Assembly (NCBI RefSeq): GCF_011090165.1 | Contig: NZ_JAADJT010000001.1 | Coordinates: 62,001 to 126,000, forward strand | Direction: 5' to 3' | DNA length: 64,000 bases | Source of the DNA: Duganella aceris | GTDB lineage: Bacteria > Pseudomonadota > Gammaproteobacteria > Burkholderiales > Burkholderiaceae_D | Shown: positions 54,654-61,166 of the stretch, piece by piece | Layout of the letters: the number at the start of each line of letters is the position of its first letter | Numbering within the stretch: the stretch's first letter is position 1 | Position numbers and translations under genes: made by a program | Notes under the pieces: model-generated | Seen by the model: the letters and a program-made list of their open reading frames with translations, nothing else | The model's database searches: none | What the model was told of the DNA's origin: nothing

Positions 54654-56477
54654 GTGTCTAGCCGCCTCCTTTACATACGCCTGCTCAAGCAGTTCCGTCC
54701 CTACGCCTGGATCGCCGCCGTCACCCTGTTCGCGGTCGGCCTGGCCGCCGCCACCGACGTGCTGCTGCTGCGCCAGCTGCAAAACGTGGTCGACGCGCTG
54801 GCGCCCGCGCACAGCCTGACCGGCGTGCGCCCGCCGGCCACCGGGATGCTGGCCGAAGTGCAGGAATGGCTCGGCCGCCTGCTGCCAAGGGATCCGAACG
54901 CCGCGCTGTGGTCGATTCCGGTGGTGATCTTCGCGCTGGCCGTGATGCGCATGGTCTCCAGCTTCTGCGGCGAGTACGGCGCCGCGTGGCTCAGCAGCCG
55001 GGTCCAGGCCAACCTGCGCGAGACCATGTTCGCCCGCATCATGCGCCTGCCGAACGGCTACTTCGATCTTTCCTCGACCGGCACCACGCTGTCGCGCGTG
55101 GCCTTCGACGCCGCCCAGGTGGCGCAGGCCGGCCTGACCGTGGTCAACGTCGCGGTGCGCGATTCGGTCGCCACCATCGGCTACCTGGCCACGCTGTTCA
55201 TCGTCGACTGGCAACTGGCGGTGTTCTGCCTCGGCCTGTTGCCGCTGGTGGCGGCCATCGTCATCTTCGCCGGCCGCCGCATGCGCGTCCTGAGCAAGAG
55301 CGCGCAGGCGGCGATGGGCGACCTGACCAATGTGCTCGACGAAAGCATCAGCGGCCAGCGCGTGGTAAAGATCTTCGGCGGCCAGCGATACGAACAACAC
55401 CGCTTCGACCAGGTGGTGAAGCTGAACCGCCAGCTGGCGGTCAAGCACGCCGCGACGTCGGCGTTCAACTCCGGCGTCATCATGCTGCTGATCGGGATCA
55501 CGCTGTCGTCGGTGATTTACTTCGCGCTGCTGCGCAACCAGGCCGGCGCGCTGTCGCCGGGCGGCTTCGTCGCCTTCCTGACGGCGCTGATGGCGATGCA
55601 GTCGCCGATCAAGAACCTGACCAAGATTAACGAGCCGATGCAAAAAGGCCTGGCCGCCGCCGAATCGGTGTTCGGCCTGATCGACACCGAAGCGGAAGCG
55701 GACAAGGGCGACAAGACGCTGGAGCGCGCCGAAGGCCGGCTGGTGCTGGACGAGGTCAGCTTCCGCTACGGCGCCGACGCCGAGGCGCGTCCGGCGCTGG
55801 ACCGGGTCTCGCTCGACATCGCCGCCGGCGAGACGGTGGCCCTGGTGGGCAGCTCCGGCAGCGGCAAGACCACGCTGGCCGGCCTGCTGCCGCGCTTCTA
55901 CGACGTCGGCTCGGGCAGCATCAAGCTCGATGGCGTCGACCTGCGCGACTACACCATGACATCGCTGCGCAAGCAGATCGCTCTGGTGAGCCAGGACGTT
56001 GTGCTGTTCAACGACACGCTGGCGGCCAACATCGCCTACGGCGATCCCGAGCCGTCGCCGCAGCGGGTCGAGGCGGCGGCGCGCGCGGCGCATGCGCACG
56101 AGTTCATCGCCCGCATGCCGGAGGGCTATCTGACGCAGGTGGGTGAAAACGGCTTACGCCTGTCCGGCGGCCAGCGCCAGCGCCTGGCGATCGCCCGCGC
56201 GATCTACAAGGACGCGCCGATCCTGATCCTGGACGAGGCCACCAGCGCGCTCGATACCGAATCCGAGCGGCTGGTGCAGGCGGCGTTGGAGGTGTTGATG
56301 AAGGGCCGCACCACGGTGGTCATCGCGCACCGCCTGTCGACCATCGAGAACGCCGACCGCATCGTGGTGATGGACGGCGGCCGCATCGCGGAAGCCGGCA
56401 GCCACGATGCGCTGCTGGCGCGCAACGGCATCTACGCGCGCCTGTATCAAACCCAGAAAACCGTTCAGGCGCTGTAG
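54654..56477 (+). CDS. msbA: MsbA-type lipid A flippase (ABC transporter)
   Basis: A 607-residue half-transporter: six membrane helices (AAVTLFAVGLAAATDVLLL and later) and one nucleotide-binding domain with Walker A GSSGSGKTT (399-407), signature LSGGQRQRLA (503-512) and Walker B ILILDEA. Best fit is MsbA, which flips lipid A core across the inner membrane. The start is GTG at 54654; a -10-like TACAAT is at 54617-54622. Its 3' end overlaps the convergent SDR gene by 13 bases. Other multidrug exporters of this type cannot be fully excluded. Confidence 0.9.
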   Translation: MSSRLLYIRLLKQFRPYAWIAAVTLFAVGLAAATDVLLLRQLQNVVDALAPAHSLTGVRPPATGMLAEVQEWLGRLLPRDPNAALWSIPVVIFALAVMRMVSSFCGEYGAAWLSSRVQANLRETMFARIMRLPNGYFDLSSTGTTLSRVAFDAAQVAQAGLTVVNVAVRDSVATIGYLATLFIVDWQLAVFCLGLLPLVAAIVIFAGRRMRVLSKSAQAAMGDLTNVLDESISGQRVVKIFGGQRYEQHRFDQVVKLNRQLAVKHAATSAFNSGVIMLLIGITLSSVIYFALLRNQAGALSPGGFVAFLTALMAMQSPIKNLTKINEPMQKGLAAAESVFGLIDTEAEADKGDKTLERAEGRLVLDEVSFRYGADAEARPALDRVSLDIAAGETVALVGSSGSGKTTLAGLLPRFYDVGSGSIKLDGVDLRDYTMTSLRKQIALVSQDVVLFNDTLAANIAYGDPEPSPQRVEAAARAAHAHEFIARMPEGYLTQVGENGLRLSGGQRQRLAIARAIYKDAPILILDEATSALDTESERLVQAALEVLMKGRTTVVIAHRLSTIENADRIVVMDGGRIAEAGSHDALLARNGIYARLYQTQKTVQAL

Positions 56478-57208
56478 CCGCCGTCGACGGTGAAGCTGGA
56501 ACCGGTGATGAAGGCCGCCTCCGCGCCGGCCAGGTAGGAGACCAGCGACGCCACCTCCTCCGGCTGGCCCAGGCGTTTGACCGGCATCATCGCGCGCACA
56601 TGCGGCACATGCGGCTGGTCCGGCGCGTTCATGTCGGTTTCGACCGGGCCGGGCTGGACGTTGTTGACGGTGATGCCGCGCGTCGCCAGGTCCAGCGCGG
56701 CGCCGCGCACCAGCATCGCCACCGCCGCCTTGGTCATCGAATAGACGCTGGCGCCGGCGAAGCCCACGCGCGTGCCGCTGACGCTGCCGATGGTGACGAT
56801 GCGGCCGCCGTCCTTCATATGCTTGGCGGCCGCCTGGATGGCGACGAACACCGCGCGCACATTGACCGCCACCATGCGGTCGAAATCGGCCAGCGCGAAA
56901 TCCTCCACCGAACCCATTTGCAGGATGCCGGCGCTGTTGACCAGGATGTCCAGCGCGCCGAAGTGCGCCACGGTGCGCTCCACCGCAGCCCGCAGCGCGG
57001 CTTCGTCGGCGCTGTCGGCCTGGATCGCCAGCGCCCTGCCGCCCGCCGCGACGATGCTTGCCGCCAGGTCGTTCGCCTTGTCCGGCGACGATACATAGGT
57101 GAACGCCACGGCGGCGCCGTCCTGCGCCAGACGCTTGACGGTGGCCGCGCCGATGCCGCGCGCGCCGCCGGTGACCAGCGCGACTTTGTTGTTCAATGGG
57201 TTAGTCAT
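56465..57208 (-). CDS. short-chain dehydrogenase/reductase
   Basis: A 247-residue classical SDR: cofactor motif VTGGARGIGAATV, NSAG, catalytic serine and YxxxK in SVYSMTKAAVAML, and a C-terminal GSSFTVDGGYSA. It resembles 3-oxoacyl-ACP reductases but is likely a specialised reductase under the TetR regulator encoded just upstream. The ATG at 57208 removes an unlikely 26-residue extension. Confidence 0.92.
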   Translation of the reverse strand: MTNPLNNKVALVTGGARGIGAATVKRLAQDGAAVAFTYVSSPDKANDLAASIVAAGGRALAIQADSADEAALRAAVERTVAHFGALDILVNSAGILQMGSVEDFALADFDRMVAVNVRAVFVAIQAAAKHMKDGGRIVTIGSVSGTRVGFAGASVYSMTKAAVAMLVRGAALDLATRGITVNNVQPGPVETDMNAPDQPHVPHVRAMMPVKRLGQPEEVASLVSYLAGAEAAFITGSSFTVDGGYSA

Positions 57209-57230
57209 GGAATGCCTTTCACAATTTTTA

Positions 57231-57286
57231 CTGGATCGATTGATCCAGAATAAAGCGATATTAGACTTTCTGGATCGACCAGTCAA
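57231..57286 (-). promoter_or_regulatory. SDR promoter with two TetR-type operators
   Basis: On the minus strand: -35 TTGACT (57286-57281), 17 bases, -10 TAATAT (57263-57258), a strong promoter. CTGGATCGACCAG (57270-57282) lies in the spacer, and CTGGATC-GATT-GATCCAG (57231-57248, perfect inverted repeat) lies just past the start. Both share CTGGATCGA. The adjacent TetR regulator is the obvious candidate for binding. Confidence 0.65.
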
Positions 57287-57306
57287 TTAAACGTTCCGTG
57301 ATAATT

Positions 57307-57888
57307 TCAGCCGCCGCGCAAACCCTGGACGGCGAAGCCGGCGATGGCGCGCAGGGTGGCGCCGCTGCCGCCTGCCTTGGCGCAGACCTTCATGCCGGAC
57401 AGCGTCGCGGCGACGAAGGCGGCCGCCTGCTGCACATCGGTGTCGGCGGGAATCTCGCCGGCGACGGCGGCGGCGCGCAGCATGCGCCCGACGGCGTCGT
57501 TCAGCAGCGCACCGCTGCTTTGGTGGATCGCGTTGATGCCGGCGTCGTCGGTCCCGAATTCGCACACCGCGTTGACACCCATGCATCCCTTGGCGTTGTC
57601 GCGCTTGGGTCGCGCGGCGAACGATTGCAGCATGTGCTCGATGGCGGCCAGCGGGCTATCGCCCTTCAGCCCGCGCAGCACGTCGGCGGTGCTGGTGTCG
57701 CAGTACTGTTTCAGCGCTTCCAGGTACAGCGAGTATTTGTCGCCGAAGGTGTCGTACATGCTTTGCCGGCCGATCCCCATCGCTTGCAACAGGTCGGCGG
57801 TGGAGGTGGCGGCATAGCCTTTTTGCCAGAACACTTGCATCGCCTGGTTCAATGTATCGGCGCGATCGAACTCTTTTTGCCTTGCCAC
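57307..57888 (-). CDS. TetR/AcrR family regulator
   Basis: A 193-residue regulator with an N-terminal helix-turn-helix (TSTADLLQAMGIGRQSMYDTFGDK) and a C-terminal ligand domain (KGCMGVNAVCEFG). Start codon is GTG with GAGGAA upstream. It is encoded on the same strand as the SDR gene, 98 bases away, and probably represses it. The cysteines in the ligand domain could sense electrophiles or oxidants, as in some members; this is speculative. Confidence 0.92.
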   Translation of the reverse strand: MARQKEFDRADTLNQAMQVFWQKGYAATSTADLLQAMGIGRQSMYDTFGDKYSLYLEALKQYCDTSTADVLRGLKGDSPLAAIEHMLQSFAARPKRDNAKGCMGVNAVCEFGTDDAGINAIHQSSGALLNDAVGRMLRAAAVAGEIPADTDVQQAAAFVAATLSGMKVCAKAGGSGATLRAIAGFAVQGLRGG

Positions 57889-57934
57889 GGTTATTCCTCG
57901 GGATGGTGAATAGCCGTATTATGGACCAAATGAT

Positions 57935-58939
57935 CTAGTTCGCGTCGTGGAAGATGATACCCAGCGTGTGGCGAGAGCCGGCGCGCAGGCGGCTCACGCC
58001 GTGCCGCATATTGACCCGGTAGACGCCGCGCGCGCCCTGCGCCGGGCGGTGGTTGACCGGGAAGATCACCATGTCGCCGCGCTTCAGCGGCACCACCTCG
58101 ACCCGCGACTGCATGCGCGGGCGCTGCTCGGTCAGCACGAATTCGCCGCCGTCGAAATCGGTTCCGGGTTCGCTCAGCAAGATCGCGGCTTGCAATGGGA
58201 AGACGTGGTCGCCGTACAGGTCCTGGTGCAGGCAGTTGTAGTCTCCGGGGCCGTATTGCAGCATTAGCGGCGTCGGGCGGGTTTGGCCGGCGGCGTGGCA
58301 GCGCGCCAGGAACTCGGCGTGGTCGGGCGGGAAGCGGGCTTCCAGGTCCATCGCTTCGTGCCAGTGGTTGGCGATCGCGGCCAGTGGACCATACAGCGAT
58401 TGACGCAGCGCCGAGATCATCGACGGCAGCGGGTAGCGGAAGTATTGGTATTCGCCGCTGCCGAAACCGTGCTGCGACATCACCACGCGGCTGCGGTAGA
58501 GCTGCGGCTGCGCGTATTGCGCCGCCATCGCAATGCATTCGTCGGCGGTCAGCATGCCGGGGACGATGGCGTGGCCGTGCGCGTTCAGCTCATCGGCGAT
58601 GGCCTGCCAGTCCAGCGCCGCGACGTGCACCCCGATGCCGGCCGCCGCCGCGACCAGCTTGCGGGCATTCGCCTGCGCCTGCGCGATGGCGACAGCGTCG
58701 GGCGCCTGGTCCGGCGCGCCCGTCCCGGAAGGCTCGGCCGGCCCGGCGGCGGCTGGCGCGGCGCGGGCGCCGGACGCGCCGGACGCGTCGGCTGCGGGGA
58801 CTGCTGCGGCAACTGGTGCGGCAACTGCTGCGGCGCGGGGCCCTGCGGTTGGCGCGGCGGGCGCCACGCTCAGCGGCGGCGTCTTGCGGGGTTTGCGTTC
58901 CGCGGCGGGGTCGCCGAAGTCGAATTCGCCGTTCTTCAT
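57935..58939 (-). CDS. 2OG-Fe(II) oxygenase in an ada operon
   Basis: A 334-residue protein. Residues 1-100 are low-complexity alanine/proline sequence. The C-terminal part is a 2-oxoglutarate dioxygenase with H238 and D240 in CLHQDLYGDHVF, H313 in NMRHGVSRL and the following arginine. The ATG overlaps the ada stop (ATGA). Position behind ada suggests an oxidative role in alkylation damage, as for AlkB, although the sequence is not a typical AlkB. The long N-terminal extension is not needed for the fold. Confidence 0.85.
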   Translation of the reverse strand: MKNGEFDFGDPAAERKPRKTPPLSVAPAAPTAGPRAAAVAAPVAAAVPAADASGASGARAAPAAAGPAEPSGTGAPDQAPDAVAIAQAQANARKLVAAAAGIGVHVAALDWQAIADELNAHGHAIVPGMLTADECIAMAAQYAQPQLYRSRVVMSQHGFGSGEYQYFRYPLPSMISALRQSLYGPLAAIANHWHEAMDLEARFPPDHAEFLARCHAAGQTRPTPLMLQYGPGDYNCLHQDLYGDHVFPLQAAILLSEPGTDFDGGEFVLTEQRPRMQSRVEVVPLKRGDMVIFPVNHRPAQGARGVYRVNMRHGVSRLRAGSRHTLGIIFHDAN

Positions 58940-60024
58940 TTGCCCGCCTCGCGCTCGCGATTCAGCAGCGCGGCCTTGCGGTCGACACCCCAGCGATACC
59001 CGGAAATCGTACCATCGTTGCGCACCACGCGATGACACGGAATCGCCACCGCCAGCGCGTTCGCCGCGCACGCCCCCGCCACCGCCCGCGCCCCCTTCGG
59101 CGATCCGACCAGTTGCGCCAGCTCGGCATAGCTGACCGTGCGCCCGGCCGGAATCTCGCGCAGCACCTGCCATACACGCTGCTGGAACGCCGTGCCGCGC
59201 ACGTCGAGCGGCAGGTCCAGCCCGATCTCCGGCCGCTCCACCAGCCCGACCACGCGCGACACCACCCGCTCATACTCCGGCTCCGCTCCGATCAGCTCCG
59301 CCTCCGGAAAACGGTCCTGCAAATCCCGCACCAGGAAATCCGGATCGTCGTCGATCAGGATCGCGCAGATGCCCTGCTCCGTGCTGGCCACCAGGATCGC
59401 GCCAAGCGAACAGGCGGCGATGGCGAAGCGGATCTGCGCCCCCTTGCCGCCGGCGCGGAAGGCGCTCGGCGTCATCCCCAGCACTCCCGGCGATTGCGCA
59501 TAAAAGCGCCCGCTGGAATTGAAGCCCGATGCGTAGATCGCCTCCGTCACCGAAGCCTGCCCGGCCAAACCCGCCTGCATGCGGCGCGCCCGCTGCGCGT
59601 TGGCATAGGCCTTCGGCGTGATCCCGGTCACCGCCTTGAACATGCGGTGGAAATAAAAGCGGCTGACACCCACGGCGGCGGCCAGACTGTCCAGGTCCGG
59701 CGCCTCCTCGGCCGCGTCGATCAAACGGCACGCCTGCGCCACCAGCGCCGCCTGGCGCTCGGCCAGCGGCGGCTGATCCGGCTTGCAGCGCAGACAAGGC
59801 CGGAAGCCCGCCGCCTCGGCCTCGGCGCGGCTGTCGTGGAAGGCCACGTTCTTGCTCAACGCCGGCCGCGCCGCGCACGACGGGCGGCAATACACCCCGG
59901 TGCTGCGCACCGAGTACCAGAACACGCCGTCGGCCCCGGCGTCGCGCTGCCGCACGGCGGCCCAACGCGCCTCGTCGCCGCCGTAGCCCGCCTGTTGCAC
60001 CGCCTCGTTTGCAGTCTTGCCCAT
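58936..60024 (-). CDS. ada: Ada, methylation-responsive regulator and O6-alkylguanine-DNA alkyltransferase
   Basis: A 362-residue three-part protein: zinc/methyl-acceptor domain (STGVYCRPSCAAR, FRPCLRCKPD), AraC-type DNA-binding domain (AVGVSRFYFHRMFKAVTG), and methyltransferase domain with the active cysteine in AIPCHRVV. It repairs methyl phosphotriesters and O6-methylguanine and switches on its own operon. The ATG at 60024 has GGAG 6 bases upstream; an ATG at 60036 would add four residues. Confidence 0.95.
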   Translation of the reverse strand: MGKTANEAVQQAGYGGDEARWAAVRQRDAGADGVFWYSVRSTGVYCRPSCAARPALSKNVAFHDSRAEAEAAGFRPCLRCKPDQPPLAERQAALVAQACRLIDAAEEAPDLDSLAAAVGVSRFYFHRMFKAVTGITPKAYANAQRARRMQAGLAGQASVTEAIYASGFNSSGRFYAQSPGVLGMTPSAFRAGGKGAQIRFAIAACSLGAILVASTEQGICAILIDDDPDFLVRDLQDRFPEAELIGAEPEYERVVSRVVGLVERPEIGLDLPLDVRGTAFQQRVWQVLREIPAGRTVSYAELAQLVGSPKGARAVAGACAANALAVAIPCHRVVRNDGTISGYRWGVDRKAALLNREREAGK

Positions 60025-60140
60025 CTCAGACTCCATGATTGTGATTGGAATGAGGCCATGTTAGGCGCCGGCGCCTGGACGCACACTCCGGGTCTTGCTT
60101 TTGAATTGTACGGCCGCCGTCAAAAAACCGGCAAAACATG

Positions 60141-60169
60141 TTCAACTGGCAAGCATGCGGTGCTAGAAT
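60141..60169 (+). promoter_or_regulatory. hutC promoter (weak candidate)
   Basis: -35 TTCAAC (60141-60146), 17 bases, -10 TAGAAT (60164-60169). The -35 is a poor match. No HutC-like TTGT-N4-ACAA site is visible in 60037-60213, so autorepression is not evident. Confidence 0.35.
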
Positions 60170-60213
60170 GCCCGCTCTGCCGCCTGCACCAGGCGTGCCT
60201 TCGGAGAAGCCGT

Positions 60214-60936
60214 TTGGACGATCAAGCACCGCATGACAGCACCCCTATTTTCCAGCGGATCAAGGACTACCTGCTGGCCGAAATCGCCGCCGGCACCTGG
60301 AAGGAAGGCGATGTGATCCCGTCCGAACAGGCGCTGGTCAAGCAGTTCGGCGTCTCCCGCATGACCGTCAACCGCGCCGTGCGCGAGCTGACCTCGGAGC
60401 AGGTGCTGACCCGCCGCCAGGGCTCCGGTACCTACGTCGCCCAGCAAAAATACCAGGCCACGCTGCTGGAGATCAAATCCATCGCCGACGAGATCCGCGC
60501 CCGGGGCCACGCCCACCGCAGCAGCCTGCAACAGCTGGAGCGGGTCAAGGCCAGCGACTTGATGGCCAAGCAGTTCGAGCTGCCGGCCGGCCATCCGCTG
60601 TTCCATTCGGTGATCGTCCACTTCGAAAACGGCGTGCCGATCCAGGTCGAGGACCGCTGGGCCAGTCCGCTGTGCGCGCCCGACTACATGGAACAGGATT
60701 TCGCCAGCATCACCCCCAACGAATACCTGATGAAGGCCGCGCCGCTGCAGGGCGCCACCTACAGCGTCGAAGCGCTGGCCGCCCCGCGCGACATCGCCGA
60801 GATGCTGGCCATCGACACCCGCCAGGCCTGCCTGGTGCTCAAGCGCCAGACCCGCTCCGGCGGCCTGATCGCCTCGATCGCGACCATGTGGCATCCCGGC
60901 CACCGCTACCAGTTCGCCGGCAGTTTCAGCCAATAA
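60214..60936 (+). CDS. hutC: HutC, GntR-family histidine utilisation repressor
   Basis: A 240-residue regulator with a GntR winged helix (VIPSEQALVKQFGVSRMTVN, GSGTYVA) and a UTRA ligand domain (FHSVIVHFENGVPIQVEDRW). Known HutC proteins bind urocanate. The likely start is TTG at 60214, with GGAGAAG 5 bases upstream; no ATG is in frame near the family's usual N-terminus, and a GTG near 60160 is less likely. It lies 7.5 kb from hutU, beyond msbA, SDR and ada. Confidence 0.9.
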   Translation: MDDQAPHDSTPIFQRIKDYLLAEIAAGTWKEGDVIPSEQALVKQFGVSRMTVNRAVRELTSEQVLTRRQGSGTYVAQQKYQATLLEIKSIADEIRARGHAHRSSLQQLERVKASDLMAKQFELPAGHPLFHSVIVHFENGVPIQVEDRWASPLCAPDYMEQDFASITPNEYLMKAAPLQGATYSVEALAAPRDIAEMLAIDTRQACLVLKRQTRSGGLIASIATMWHPGHRYQFAGSFSQ

Positions 60937-60952
60937 CGGGCTCGCGCCAACG

Positions 60953-60975
60953 TCGGCTTGCAGCGCGCAAGCCGA
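60953..60975 (+). terminator. hairpin after hutC
   Basis: TCGGCTTGC (60953-60961) and GCAAGCCGA (60967-60975) form a 9-bp stem with a 5-base loop, 16 bases after the hutC stop. No T-run follows. The 230-base gap to the next gene (60937-61166) otherwise shows only a -10-like TATAGT (61117-61122). Confidence 0.5.
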
Positions 60976-61166
60976 GCCGATGCGCGCGGCAGCCGGGCAT
61001 TCTCACAAAATGTCACGAAAACCGCCCTTAATTGTTAATTCCGGCGTGTTTTGGTGCGCTGCGGCGTCGCAATTCCGTCCTGGACACTTTATCGACTACC
61101 GGCAAAAGTTCGATGCTATAGTTGCTCAGGTACAGCACCAATTTGTCGACCAAAAAAGGAAGTTCC

